Positions 16,450-24,688 are shown, numbered from the stretch's first letter. The stretch: DNA of 64,000 nt from JBQTII01 sp052388275 (GCA_052388275.1 JBQTII010000081.1:4583-68582); one strand, 5' to 3'. The notes: generated from the letters alone by a model not told the origin. Made by a program: numbers and translations.

Positions 16450-16842
16450 TCACCAGAGGGTGAGCAGGCCGTTGAGCTCGGTGAACAGCTCGTCACGGGT
16501 GACCAGGGTCGCCTGCCCGAGAAGGGCTTGGGCAGCGAGCATCCGGTCGAAAGGGTCGCGGTGAGTCCAGCTCAACCCGCCCGCGCGGATGGCATCGTCG
16601 GCGCTGATAGGGTGCTGATCAGCGCCGAGCCGAGCACACAGGGCGCCGTGCTGCGCAAGCAGCGCTTCGGCTTCGGGGAACCTCCCGGATCTGTGTTTGA
16701 TCGACATCTCCCATGCGGTGGCGGCCGAGACCCACAACGTGTTCAGCGGGTCGGCGATCGCCTCCCGCGCCGCGTCGGAAAGCTTTGCCGGTGCCGTGAC
16801 GGCCCACACGTAGGCGTGGGTGTCGAGCAGGAGAACCGTCAC
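16450..16842 (-). CDS. vapC: VapC-type PIN-domain toxin (module 1)
   Basis: A 130-residue PIN-domain ribonuclease. The acidic metal site is intact: D7 (LLLDTHAYVW), E45 (SAATAWEMSIK), D96 and D99 (RDPFDRMLAAQA) and D117 (LVTRDE). VapC toxins cleave specific RNAs, often initiator tRNA or the 23S rRNA loop, when the antitoxin is degraded. It overlaps the antitoxin gene by four bases (ATGA), the usual arrangement with antitoxin first. It resembles the toxin of module 2 at 23474-23848 (shared W-E-M-S-I-K and DPFDR), so the two are related subfamily members. Confidence 0.9.
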   Translation of the reverse strand: MTVLLLDTHAYVWAVTAPAKLSDAAREAIADPLNTLWVSAATAWEMSIKHRSGRFPEAEALLAQHGALCARLGADQHPISADDAIRAGGLSWTHRDPFDRMLAAQALLGQATLVTRDELFTELNGLLTLW

Positions 16843-17063
16843 GACCAGTCCGCGAGGTCCGCCTCGTCCAGCGGATCGAAGCGGCCGGTAGGCACGGACA
16901 TCGGCAAGAAACCGAGCTCCCTGCTGGCCGGCGCCACGATCGGGACAAGTCGGACGAGGGGGTGCCCGGCACGGGCCAGAACGACCTCTTCGCCGGCCAT
17001 TGCCGCGTCCAGCAGACGCGAAAGGTGAGCCTTCGCCTCGGCGACGTTGTAGGTGATGGTCAT
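16839..17063 (-). CDS. vapB: Phd/YefM-type antitoxin (module 1)
   Basis: A 74-residue antitoxin beginning MTITYNVAEAKAHLSRLLDAA, a typical Phd/YefM N-terminal DNA-binding domain, with a C-terminal tail (SVPTGRFDPLDEADLADWS) that would wrap the toxin. ATG 17063 is chosen because it starts at the family's N-terminus and sits seven bases after a TAGTCT -10 box, suggesting a leaderless mRNA. An in-frame extension to 17165 has no family-like sequence. The start codon lies inside a 31-base imperfect palindrome. Confidence 0.85.
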   Translation of the reverse strand: MTITYNVAEAKAHLSRLLDAAMAGEEVVLARAGHPLVRLVPIVAPASRELGFLPMSVPTGRFDPLDEADLADWS

Positions 17064-17086
17064 AGTGGTCAGACTACCATGACCAT
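17056..17086. promoter_or_regulatory. Operator and leaderless promoter of toxin-antitoxin module 1
   Basis: The arms ATGGTCAT (17056-17063) and ATGACCAT (17079-17086) are exact inverse complements, and five of the seven inner position pairs also match, giving a 31-base imperfect palindrome centred on 17071. It covers both the antitoxin start codon and a minus-strand TAGTCT that fits a -10 box. Autorepression by the toxin-antitoxin complex is known for the family. Confidence 0.65.
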
Positions 17087-17212
17087 GCCGAGTCCGGGGG
17101 GCGGAATCGCCCGCCACCAGCCCACGGCATGGGCAGTCAGCGGCCGTAGTGATCCCGGCAGGCACGCGAGAAGTAGCCGGCGACGACGTGCTTGAGCGGC
17201 ACAGGTCGCCTT

Positions 17213-19600
17213 TCAGGCGGTGACATAGGCCGCGAGGTGCTTGCCGGTGAGCGTCGGCTTCTTGGCGGCGATCAATTGGGCCGGCGGACCTTGGAAGACG
17301 ACGCGGCCGCCGTCGTGGCCGGCCCCGGGACCGAGATCGATGATCCAGTCCGCATGCGCCATCACCGCCTGGTGATGCTCGATGACGATCACCGACTTGC
17401 CGGCGTCCACCAGCCGGTCGAGCAGAGCGAGCAGGTTCGCGACGTCGGCCAGATGCAGACCGGAGGTGGGCTCGTCAAGGACGAGGAGGCCGCCCTTCTC
17501 CCCCATGTGCGTGGCGAGCTTGAGGCGCTGACGTTCCCCACCGGACAGCGTCGTCAGCTGCTGACCCAGGCTCAGATACCCCAGGCCGACATCGACCAGC
17601 CGCGCGAGGATCGCGTGCGCGGCTGGGGTCCTGGCATCGCCGGCGCCGAAGAACTGCGCGGCCTCGTCCATCGACATCGCCAGCACCTGCGCGATGTCAC
17701 GGCCGCCAAAGGTGTACCCCAGCACTCCCCCGTCGAAGCGCTTGCCCTCGCACTGCTCACACGGGGTCGAGACCCCGGCCATCACCGCCAGGTCGGTGTA
17801 GATGACGCCGTTGCCGTTGCAGGTCGGGCAGGCACCTTCGGAGTTGGCGCTGAACAGGGCAGGCTTGACGCCGTTGGCCTTGGCGAACGCCTTGCGGATC
17901 GGTTCGAGCAGCCCGGTGTAGGTCGCCGGGTTGCTGCGCCGTGACCCCTTGATCGGACTTTGGTCGATGGCGACAACCCCATCGCGGCCTGCCACGGAAC
18001 CATGGATCAGCGAAGTCTTACCCGAACCCGCCACCCCGGTGACCACGACGAGCAGGCCGAGGGGGATGTCAACGTCGACGCGCCGCAGGTTGTGCAGATC
18101 GGCGCCGCGAACCTGCAAGGCCCCCGAACTCCCGCGCACCGTGGCCTTGAGCGCGGCCCGATCCTGAAAATGACGACCCGTCAGAGTATCGACCTTGCGC
18201 AGGGCGCTGACGGTGCCCTCAAATACCACCGCGCCGCCGCGGCTGCCCGCGCCAGGGCCGAGGTCGATGACATGATCGGCTATCGCAATCATCTCCGGCT
18301 TGTGCTCGACGACGAGCACGGTGTTGCCCTTATCGCGTAATGCCTGCAACAGCTCGTTCATCCGGGCGATGTCGTGCGGATGCAGCCCTACCGTCGGCTC
18401 GTCGAAAACGTAGGTGACATCGGTCAGCGACGACCCCAGGTGACGGATCATCTTGGTGCGCTGCGCCTCGCCACCGGACAGCGTTCCGGACGACCGTTCC
18501 AGCGAGAGGTAACCCAGGCCGATCTCCACGAAGGAGTCCAGGGTGCGCGCCAAATTGCCCAGCAATGGCGCCACGGACGGCTCCCCCAGTGTGCGCACCC
18601 ATTCGGCAAGATCACTGATCTGCATCCGGCACGCATCGGCGATGCTGACGCCCTTGATCTTCGCGGCCCGGGCATGTTCGGCGAGCCGGGTCCCGTCGCA
18701 CTGCGCGCAGGTGGCGAACAGGACCGCGCGCGCCACGAAGGCCCGGATGTGCGGTTGCATCGCATCGACGTCCTTGGACAGGAACGACTTGCGGATCGAG
18801 GGGATGAGCCCGGCGAAGGTCAGGTTGATGCCCTCGACCTTGATCTTCGTCGGTTCCTTGTAGAGCAGGTCGGCAAGCTCCCGCTTGGTGAACTTCGCGA
18901 TCGGCTTGTCGCAGTCGAAGAATCCGCAGCCGTTGAAGATTCGGCCGTACCAGCCCTCCATGGAGTAGCCGGGGATGGTGATGGCGCCGTCGTTGATGGA
19001 TTTGGCGCCGTCGTAGAGCGCGGCCAGGTCGAAGTCCGAGACGCGGCCCATGCCCTCGCACCGGGGGCACATGCCCCCGGTGATGCTGAAGGAACGACGC
19101 TCCTTCACCTCGCGGCCCCCCTTGGTGGTCGTGACCGCGCCGGCGCCACTGATCGAGGCGACGTTGAACGAGAACGCCTGCGGTGAGCCGACGTGGGGCT
19201 CACCGAGACGGCTGAACAGGATCCGCAGCAGGGCGTTGGTGTCGGTGACGGTGCCGACCGTGGAGCGCGCATTGGCGCCCAGGCGCTCCTGATCGACGAG
19301 AATCGCCGTCGTCAGCCCGTCCAGGACGTCGACGTCCGGTCGGGCCATGGAGGGCATGAACCCCTGCACGAACGCGCTGTAGGTCTCATTGATCATCCGC
19401 TGCGCCTCCGCGGCGATCGTGCCGAACACCAGCGAACTCTTGCCTGAGCCGGACACCCCGGTGAACACCGTGAGCCGGCGCTTGGGGATCTCGACACTGA
19501 CGTCCTTGAGGTTGTTCACCCGCGCGCCCTGCACGCGGATCAGGTCGTGGCTGTCGGCGGCGTGCGGCACGGCGGCGTCTCCGAGTTGTCGGTTGAGCAA
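17213..19600 (-). CDS. UvrA-like excinuclease ABC-type ATPase (short, class II)
   Basis: A 795-residue tandem ABC ATPase of the UvrA family. It has two Walker A motifs (TGVSGSGKSSL near residue 47; TGVAGSGKTSL in the second half), two signature motifs (SLERSSGTLSGGEAQR; LGQQLTTLSGGERQR) and zinc-finger pairs (CPRC, CAQC, CPTC, CEQC). At 795 residues it is shorter than true UvrA (about 940-960) and appears to lack the UvrB-binding insertion. Such short UvrA-like proteins have been linked to drug or DNA-damage tolerance, but the role here is inference. It ends six bases from the Fic gene on the same strand and may be co-transcribed with it. Confidence 0.85.
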   Translation of the reverse strand: MLNRQLGDAAVPHAADSHDLIRVQGARVNNLKDVSVEIPKRRLTVFTGVSGSGKSSLVFGTIAAEAQRMINETYSAFVQGFMPSMARPDVDVLDGLTTAILVDQERLGANARSTVGTVTDTNALLRILFSRLGEPHVGSPQAFSFNVASISGAGAVTTTKGGREVKERRSFSITGGMCPRCEGMGRVSDFDLAALYDGAKSINDGAITIPGYSMEGWYGRIFNGCGFFDCDKPIAKFTKRELADLLYKEPTKIKVEGINLTFAGLIPSIRKSFLSKDVDAMQPHIRAFVARAVLFATCAQCDGTRLAEHARAAKIKGVSIADACRMQISDLAEWVRTLGEPSVAPLLGNLARTLDSFVEIGLGYLSLERSSGTLSGGEAQRTKMIRHLGSSLTDVTYVFDEPTVGLHPHDIARMNELLQALRDKGNTVLVVEHKPEMIAIADHVIDLGPGAGSRGGAVVFEGTVSALRKVDTLTGRHFQDRAALKATVRGSSGALQVRGADLHNLRRVDVDIPLGLLVVVTGVAGSGKTSLIHGSVAGRDGVVAIDQSPIKGSRRSNPATYTGLLEPIRKAFAKANGVKPALFSANSEGACPTCNGNGVIYTDLAVMAGVSTPCEQCEGKRFDGGVLGYTFGGRDIAQVLAMSMDEAAQFFGAGDARTPAAHAILARLVDVGLGYLSLGQQLTTLSGGERQRLKLATHMGEKGGLLVLDEPTSGLHLADVANLLALLDRLVDAGKSVIVIEHHQAVMAHADWIIDLGPGAGHDGGRVVFQGPPAQLIAAKKPTLTGKHLAAYVTA

Positions 19601-19606
19601 AGGGTG

Positions 19607-20884
19607 TCAAGTCGAGCGGCGGTAGGGCACCGGGCGAGCGGGCTTGCTGACACGAGTGTCGCCCTCGGGGCTCGCGAGCTGACGTTCCAACGCGGCGAAG
19701 GCGTCGATGACTTCGGGAGCCTCGAACGCCCGGTTGCGCCGCCCGATCGTCACCTGTCGAAGGATGCCCGCCTCGACGAGCCGCCCGATTGCCTCGTTCG
19801 CGGGCTGATAGGTCCGCGCGATCAATTGCGCCGCTGAGTGGACCGTCAGCACCGGGGCGCCGGGTAGCGCCCGCAGGAGCAGATCGGTCCCTGATCGAGC
19901 TCGCACCGGGCCGAGCCGTTCGCGCCAGGCATCCTGCAAGTCACGTGCCTGCCCCTCGAATTGCAGTGCGTCACCGACCGCCCGGGTACAGGCCGCTGCG
20001 AACCGACCTGCCCAGATGTCAATACCACGCTGGGCGGCGACACTCGCCGTGGTGCCGGTGTGGCGAAAGGCCGTCAACCCGTCGATGTAGGTGCGTGCCC
20101 AGGTCGCGAGGATCAACGACACCGGCGGGAGGACCCTTGGCGTGAGACCCCGTCGTCGAAGGACGAGGTGGATCAAGGCACGTCCCGTCCGGCCGTTGCC
20201 GTCGACGAAGGGGTGGATCGTCTCGAATTGAGCGTGGGCGATTGCGGCCTGAGCGACGGCCGGAAGGTCATCGGTCGTGCAGAACGCGCACAGGTCCGCG
20301 AGCAGTTCAGGCACAAGATCGGGCGGCGGTGGGACGAAGGCGGCCGAGCACGGATTGTAGGAGCTCCCACCGATCCAGTTCTGCTGGTTGCGGATCCGGC
20401 CCGCGTGGGGTTCCAGCTGTGTCCCGGCGAGGAGTCGACGGTGCACCTCCAGGATCAGCTCCACGGTGATGGCGTCACCGGCGTCCACCGCTTCGATGGC
20501 GTACACCATGGCGGCGATGTTCCCCAGGACTTCCGCCGCGGTCACGTCCACTGTGGCGGCGTCGATTTTGACGGCAGCTTCAGCCCGCAGCAGGCGGCGC
20601 GGGCCGACTTCGAGTCCCTCGATACGCGATGAAGCCACCGCTTCGGCGCGCAGCAGGATGCGTGCCAGCGCCTCAGTGTCGACGAGCGCCCGGGCCTGGA
20701 GATTGAGCGTGGTGATGGCCGCCTCCGCGTCGGCGACGTCTGCTGCAACGTTGCCCTCGAGAGCAAACCGACGGCCGATCAGGCAGTCTGGGACATAGGC
20801 GTCGTACGCACACGACTGCCGGTCGCGGCGAGGTAGGCCCCCTGCGATATCGCTGATCCACTGTCGCCTTACAAACTTTGCCAC
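19607..20884 (-). CDS. Fic family protein AMP-transferase (class II)
   Basis: A 425-residue Fic protein. The catalytic motif HPFVDGNGRTGR is intact (His base, GNGR for the nucleotide). An N-terminal inhibitory motif of the (S/T)xxxE(G/N) type, SSRIEG, is present about 135 residues upstream, which makes it class II with self-inhibition. A C-terminal winged helix (HSAAQLIARTYQPANEAIGRLVEAGILRQ) may bind DNA. Fic enzymes usually attach AMP to a hydroxyl side chain of a target protein. GTG 20884 follows GGAGGGA. The upstream region is unusually AT-rich for this genome. It is divergent from a second AMP-transferase, selO. Confidence 0.9.
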   Translation of the reverse strand: MAKFVRRQWISDIAGGLPRRDRQSCAYDAYVPDCLIGRRFALEGNVAADVADAEAAITTLNLQARALVDTEALARILLRAEAVASSRIEGLEVGPRRLLRAEAAVKIDAATVDVTAAEVLGNIAAMVYAIEAVDAGDAITVELILEVHRRLLAGTQLEPHAGRIRNQQNWIGGSSYNPCSAAFVPPPPDLVPELLADLCAFCTTDDLPAVAQAAIAHAQFETIHPFVDGNGRTGRALIHLVLRRRGLTPRVLPPVSLILATWARTYIDGLTAFRHTGTTASVAAQRGIDIWAGRFAAACTRAVGDALQFEGQARDLQDAWRERLGPVRARSGTDLLLRALPGAPVLTVHSAAQLIARTYQPANEAIGRLVEAGILRQVTIGRRNRAFEAPEVIDAFAALERQLASPEGDTRVSKPARPVPYRRST

Positions 20885-20887
20885 AGT

Positions 20888-20925
20888 CCCTCCATATTCT
20901 AGGTTATACTACAAACCCAAATAAG
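20888..20925 (-). promoter_or_regulatory. AT-rich promoter region of the fic gene
   Basis: About 38 bases with low GC, containing on the minus strand TATAAC and TAGAAT (both fit TAnnnT-like -10 boxes) and GGAGGGA just ahead of the GTG. No good -35 hexamer is visible. The composition contrasts with the surrounding high-GC DNA, which suggests a real promoter and perhaps recent acquisition. Confidence 0.4.
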
Positions 20926-21050
20926 AGACGCATCCGTCGCGCCGTGAGACGGGCGCGATGAGTGCAACCGCCGGACGTCGTGGGGATGACATCCCACGGG
21001 GACGGTGAGGTCGACGTCGGAGCCTCGGGCGGCGACGTAATCTCATCGTC

Positions 21051-22535
21051 GTGAGTCCCGAACCAGCGCTCAGCCTCCAACTTGAGAATTCGTTCGCCCG
21101 TGATCTGCCCGCCCTGGCCGTTTCGTGGCAGGCCGCGGTGTGGCCGGACCCCGAGGTGGTCGTGATCAACGACGCCCTCGCGGCCGAACTCGGGCTCGAT
21201 GCCCACTGGCTGCGCACCCCGGCCGGGCTCGCGCTGCTCACCGGCGCGCAGGTACCGGGAACGACGCCGGTGGCGCAGGCCTACGCCGGACATCAGTTCG
21301 GGGGCTACTCCCCCCGCCTCGGCGACGGGCGTGCGCTGTTGCTCGGTGAGTTGACGGACACCGCGGGCCGGCGGCGCGATCTAGCCCTCAAGGGTTCCGG
21401 GGCGACCCCGTTCTCCCGGGGCGGTGACGGCAAAGCCGCGCTCGGCCCGATGCTGCGCGAGTATCTGGTCAGTGAGGCCATGCATGCCGCCGGTGTCCCG
21501 ACCACGCGCGCGCTCGCCGTGCTGAGCACCGGCGAGCGCATCCTTCGCGAGGACGGCGCGCTGCCCGGAGCGGTGCTGGTGCGCGTCGCGGCCAGCCATC
21601 TGCGGGTCGGCAGCTTCCAGTACGCCGCCGCGCGGGCGGCCCAGGAGCCGAAGCTGTTGAGGGCACTCGCCGACTACGCCATCGCCCGACACCATCCGGA
21701 CGCCGCGGCGGCGCAGAACCCATACCTCGCGCTGCTCGACGCGGTCCTCGCGGCGCAGGCCACGCTGGTGGCCCAGTGGATGGGCCTGGGCTTCGTGCAC
21801 GGGGTGCTGAACACCGACAACGTGACGATCTCCGGCGAAACGATCGATTACGGACCGTGCGCCTTCATGGAGGCCTACGACCCGGCATGCGTGTTCAGTT
21901 CGATCGACCACGGCGGGCGCTATGCCTACGGCAACCAGCCCGAAATCACGCTGTGGAACCTGACCCGCTTCGCCGAGGCCCTGCTGCCGCTGATCGAGGC
22001 CGACACCGAGGCGGCAGTCACGGTCGCGACGGCTGTCCTGGACACCTACGTCGCCCGCTTTGAGGCCGCCTGGCTCGCTGTGATGGCAGCCAAGCTCGGC
22101 CTGCTCACCGTGGAGCGCTCCGACCCGCTCCCCCGCGGCTTGCTGGCCCTGATGCAGGCCGGGCACATCGACTGGACCACGGGATTCCGTTCGCTGTCCG
22201 CGCTCGCGCGCGGTGACGGCGCGCCGGCGCGTGATCTGTACCTTGACCGCGAGGCCTTCGACGCCTGGGCCTCGCAGTGGCTGGCCCGGCTCGCGGACCT
22301 GCCAGGCGGACCGGGCACCGCGGCCGCGCGCATGGATGCGGTGAACCCGGTCTACATTCCCCGCAATCACCTCGTCGAGGCTGCGCTCGCGGCCGCGGGC
22401 AAGGGCGAGCTCGCGCCCACGCGAGAGCTGCTCGCGGTCCTCGCCGACCCGTTCACCGAGCGTCCCGGGCTCACCTCCTACGCCGAAGGCGCGCCCGTCG
22501 ACTTCGGCGCGTACCGGACCTTCTGCGGCACCTGA
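21051..22535 (+). CDS. selO: Protein adenylyltransferase SelO (YdiU/UPF0061)
   Basis: A 494-residue pseudokinase-fold AMP-transferase. Family blocks are plain: AGHQFGGYSPRLGDGRALLLGE, LKGSGATPFSRGGDGKAALG, MLREYLVSEAMHAAGVPTTRAL, FVHGVLNTDNVTISGETIDYGP. SelO binds ATP in an inverted orientation and transfers AMP to Ser/Thr/Tyr of target proteins, with a role in oxidative stress. The third residue from the end is cysteine (FCGT), the position of the redox-active Cys or Sec in known SelO proteins. GTG 21051 lies 167 bases from the divergent fic start. The protein is slightly longer than E. coli SelO (478). Confidence 0.93.
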   Translation: MSPEPALSLQLENSFARDLPALAVSWQAAVWPDPEVVVINDALAAELGLDAHWLRTPAGLALLTGAQVPGTTPVAQAYAGHQFGGYSPRLGDGRALLLGELTDTAGRRRDLALKGSGATPFSRGGDGKAALGPMLREYLVSEAMHAAGVPTTRALAVLSTGERILREDGALPGAVLVRVAASHLRVGSFQYAAARAAQEPKLLRALADYAIARHHPDAAAAQNPYLALLDAVLAAQATLVAQWMGLGFVHGVLNTDNVTISGETIDYGPCAFMEAYDPACVFSSIDHGGRYAYGNQPEITLWNLTRFAEALLPLIEADTEAAVTVATAVLDTYVARFEAAWLAVMAAKLGLLTVERSDPLPRGLLALMQAGHIDWTTGFRSLSALARGDGAPARDLYLDREAFDAWASQWLARLADLPGGPGTAAARMDAVNPVYIPRNHLVEAALAAAGKGELAPTRELLAVLADPFTERPGLTSYAEGAPVDFGAYRTFCGT

Positions 22536-22556
22536 GCGGGTGCGGCTGGCAGGCTG

Positions 22557-23387
22557 ATGCGCGTGGCAGGACTGGCGGGCAAGGTCGCGCTGATCACCGG
22601 CGCGGCCCGCGGTATGGGGCGCGCCCACGCGGTCCGCCTGGCCGCCGACGGTGCGGATATCCTCGCGCTGGACATCTGCGCGGACATCCCCTCGGTCGCC
22701 TACCCCCTGGGGACCGCCGACGACCTCGCCGAGACCGTCGCGCTCGTCCAGGCTCAGGGCCGCAAGGCCCTGCCGCTCGTCGCCGACGTGCGCGATCTGG
22801 CCGACACCGGGGCCGCCATCGCCGCCGGTGTCGAGGAGCTCGGGCGTCTGGACATCACCGTCGCCAACGCCGGCATCGCCTTGGCCGCGTACGGGATCGA
22901 TGACGCGCAGGCGTTCGGTGACCAGATCGCGATCAATCTGACCGGGGTTTGGAACACCGTGCACAGTGCGGCCCCGGCGATGATCGCCGCCGGCAATGGC
23001 GGTTCGGTGGTGTTGATCAGTTCGGTGATGGGACTGACCGGGCGCCTGGGGGGCGGCAACGGCTGCGCCGACGGGTACACCGCCAGCAAACACGGCCAGG
23101 TCGGGCTGATGCGGGCCTGGTCGAGATGGCTCGCCCCGCACGACATCCGGGTGAACACCCTGCATCCGGGTGGGGTCGCCACCCCGATGGTGCTCAATGA
23201 CGCGATGTCGGTCGTGTTCGCCGACATGAAACCCCCGGAGCACGGATCGGAGGTCGGCAACCTGCTCGACGTCACGATCCTCGCGCCTGAGCAGATCAGC
23301 AACGCGCTCGCCTGGCTCGTCTCGGACCAGGCGCGTTACGTCACCGGCGTCACGTTGCCGGTCGACGCGGGATACGCGACACCCTGA
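22557..23387 (+). CDS. Mycofactocin-coupled type short-chain dehydrogenase/reductase
   Basis: A 276-residue SDR. The nucleotide motif is TGAARGMG and the catalytic pair is Tyr/Lys in DGYTASKHG with an upstream Ser in VLISSVMG. The segment GRAHAVRLAADGADILALDICADI followed by PYPL-like and DDLAETVALV is characteristic of the SDR subfamily associated with mycofactocin, which keeps a non-exchangeable NAD. No mycofactocin biosynthesis genes are present in the window. The gene starts 21 bases after selO on the same strand. The substrate alcohol or ketone cannot be read from sequence. Confidence 0.85.
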   Translation: MRVAGLAGKVALITGAARGMGRAHAVRLAADGADILALDICADIPSVAYPLGTADDLAETVALVQAQGRKALPLVADVRDLADTGAAIAAGVEELGRLDITVANAGIALAAYGIDDAQAFGDQIAINLTGVWNTVHSAAPAMIAAGNGGSVVLISSVMGLTGRLGGGNGCADGYTASKHGQVGLMRAWSRWLAPHDIRVNTLHPGGVATPMVLNDAMSVVFADMKPPEHGSEVGNLLDVTILAPEQISNALAWLVSDQARYVTGVTLPVDAGYATP

Positions 23388-23388
23388 A

Positions 23389-23411
23389 CCGGCGCAAGGG
23401 CCGCGCGCCGG
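23389..23411. terminator. GC-rich hairpin after the SDR gene
   Basis: CCGGCGC (23389-23395) pairs with GCGCCGG (23405-23411) across a nine-base loop, starting one base after the SDR stop. No T tract follows. It separates the SDR from the convergent toxin gene and probably ends transcription in the manner common in high-GC genomes. Confidence 0.5.
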
Positions 23412-23473
23412 GGTGTGCGAGTCCTGCGCCGGTGGTACGCCAGGATGAGGATCCACCTACCCGCATTGGAACC

Positions 23474-23848
23474 TCAGGCGCGCAGGACCGCAACCTCATA
23501 CCGGCACAGGTTCTGATCCCGCGTCACCAGAGTGAAGCCCTCAAGGCTCGCTTGCGCCACGAGCAGTCGGTCGAAGGGGTCGCTGTGATGCGGCGGCAAT
23601 GAACGCACAGCCAACGCATGCGCCAGGCCTATCGGCAACACCTCGAACTGGTGGTGCCGGAGTTGAACGCTCAAATCATCGGGCATGTCCAGCTTGCCCA
23701 AGCCGGCCTTGATGCTCATCTCCCACACGCTCGCGCTCGAGACCCATACCTCGTTCTCGGCGGCAGCAATGGCGGCGACCGCCTCGGGGTTGAGCTGGAC
23801 GTCGGACAGCCACCAGAGCAGCACGTGCGTGTCCAGGAGCAGCTTCAC
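23474..23848 (-). CDS. vapC: VapC-type PIN-domain toxin (module 2)
   Basis: A 124-residue PIN ribonuclease with the full acidic set: D6 (LLLDTHVLLWW), E43 (SVWEMSIKAG), D90 and D93 (SDPFDRLL) and D111 (LVTRDQ). It overlaps its antitoxin gene by four bases (ATGA). Sequence is closer to the toxin of module 1 than I would expect by chance (shared VWEMSIK, DPFDR, LVTRD). Target RNA is unknown. It lies on the minus strand, convergent with the SDR gene. Confidence 0.9.
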   Translation of the reverse strand: MKLLLDTHVLLWWLSDVQLNPEAVAAIAAAENEVWVSSASVWEMSIKAGLGKLDMPDDLSVQLRHHQFEVLPIGLAHALAVRSLPPHHSDPFDRLLVAQASLEGFTLVTRDQNLCRYEVAVLRA

Positions 23849-24087
23849 GCGCCCTCGCCGCGGAACATCGCCGCGATCTGGTCATCGTCGGCGTCGAAGT
23901 CCGCGCCGATCACCACTCGCCCCTGCCATCCACCTGGAGAGCGTGGCCGACGGGGCTCTTGGACCGCCACCAAGCGAACCTTGGGGGTGCCGGCCTTGGC
24001 GATGACGATGTCCTCGCCGCCCGCCGCACGCTCGACCAGATCCGACAAGTGGGTCTTAGCCTCATAGATATTGACCTGAGTGCTCAC
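23845..24087 (-). CDS. vapB: Phd/YefM-type antitoxin (module 2)
   Basis: About 80 residues beginning VSTQVNIYEAKTHLSDLVERAA, which is the standard start of this antitoxin family, hence GTG 24087. A TTG at 24123 in the same frame would add 12 residues (TKELTNQHTGVV) that do not belong to the family and would cover an operator-like repeat, so I rejected it. The C-terminal part (GADFDADDDQIAAMFRGEGA) is acidic and would bind the toxin. GGAG lies only two bases before the GTG, too close for a normal ribosome site, so initiation may be leaderless or weak. Confidence 0.8.
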   Translation of the reverse strand: MSTQVNIYEAKTHLSDLVERAAGGEDIVIAKAGTPKVRLVAVQEPRRPRSPGGWQGRVVIGADFDADDDQIAAMFRGEGA

Positions 24088-24103
24088 TACTCCAGTGTGT
24101 TGG

Positions 24104-24123
24104 TTGGTCAACTCTTTGGTCAA
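24104..24123. promoter_or_regulatory. Direct-repeat operator of toxin-antitoxin module 2
   Basis: TTGGTCAA occurs at 24104-24111 and 24116-24123, twelve bases apart start to start, just upstream of the antitoxin GTG. On the minus strand each reads TTGACCAA, so a TTGACC -35 box is embedded in each copy. A 12-base period would place two proteins on nearly the same helix face. Binding by the antitoxin is inferred from position. Confidence 0.5.
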
Positions 24124-24274
24124 GTAGGAGCGCAGGGGCTCGGGTAGTAGGCACGTCCGCGTCGCATTCAGCGGCCGGCTTTAGCTCACAGCCGCACCTA
24201 GCAAACACCCTCAAACAGAGGCCTAAGACCCCGTAGCTACGAGGCTAAGAGGACTATATGCCCAGCAGATGCCG

Positions 24275-24280
24275 TACACT
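24275..24280 (+). promoter_or_regulatory. -10 box for a leaderless HTH-TOBE gene
   Basis: TACACT is followed by six bases and then the GTG at 24287. Transcription should begin at or next to that GTG, so the mRNA would have no leader. No convincing -35 is present. The family N-terminus begins exactly at this GTG. Confidence 0.5.
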
Positions 24281-24286
24281 AATACC

Positions 24287-24688
24287 GTGACCAGCTTTCG
24301 CATCAGCGATGTTGCCGACCTCATGGGCGTCAGCACCGACACCGTTCGCCGCTGGACCGACAGCGGCAGATTGCCCGCGACGCGCGACGGGAACGGGCAT
24401 CGGTCCGTCGACGGGGCCGCCCTGGCGGCATTTGCTCGCGAGATGTCCGAGGACCCGGAGATGGTCGGGCTGGGGCACGCGTCCGCGCGCAACCGAATGC
24501 GCGGGATCGTCACCAAGGTCACCCGCGACACCGTGATGGCCCAGGTCGAGATGCAGTGCGGGCCCTACCGGGTCACCTCGCTGATCGGACGTGAATCCGC
24601 CGACGAGTTGGGCCTGGAACCCGGCGTGCTCGCCGTGGCGACCGTGAAGTCCACCAACGTCATCGTCGAGATCCCCGACGCCGGCTGA
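24287..24688 (+). CDS. HTH-TOBE regulator of molybdate genes
   Basis: A 133-residue protein with an N-terminal MerR/excisionase-like helix-turn-helix (FRISDVADLMGVSTDTVRRWTDSGRLPA) and a C-terminal TOBE/Mop molybdate-binding domain (ARNRMRGIVTKVTRDTVMAQVEMQCG through VKSTNVIVEI). It resembles a one-domain-each ModE-like sensor. It sits upstream of modABC on the same strand, so molybdate-responsive control of those genes is likely by context. GTG 24287 is preferred over ATG 24269 because the family sequence begins there and a -10 box lies six bases upstream. Confidence 0.8.
   Translation: MTSFRISDVADLMGVSTDTVRRWTDSGRLPATRDGNGHRSVDGAALAAFAREMSEDPEMVGLGHASARNRMRGIVTKVTRDTVMAQVEMQCGPYRVTSLIGRESADELGLEPGVLAVATVKSTNVIVEIPDAG

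Noticed and set aside
17213..19600. True UvrA of nucleotide excision repair
   Set aside because: At 795 residues it is too short, and the UvrB-binding insertion is not apparent; it is called UvrA-like only.
21381..23456. 691-codon minus-strand frame opposite selO and the SDR
   Set aside because: Both plus-strand genes are well recognised; the antisense frame shows no domain.
24088..24123. TTG start that would lengthen the second antitoxin by 12 residues
   Set aside because: The added residues do not belong to the family and the segment is occupied by an operator-like direct repeat.
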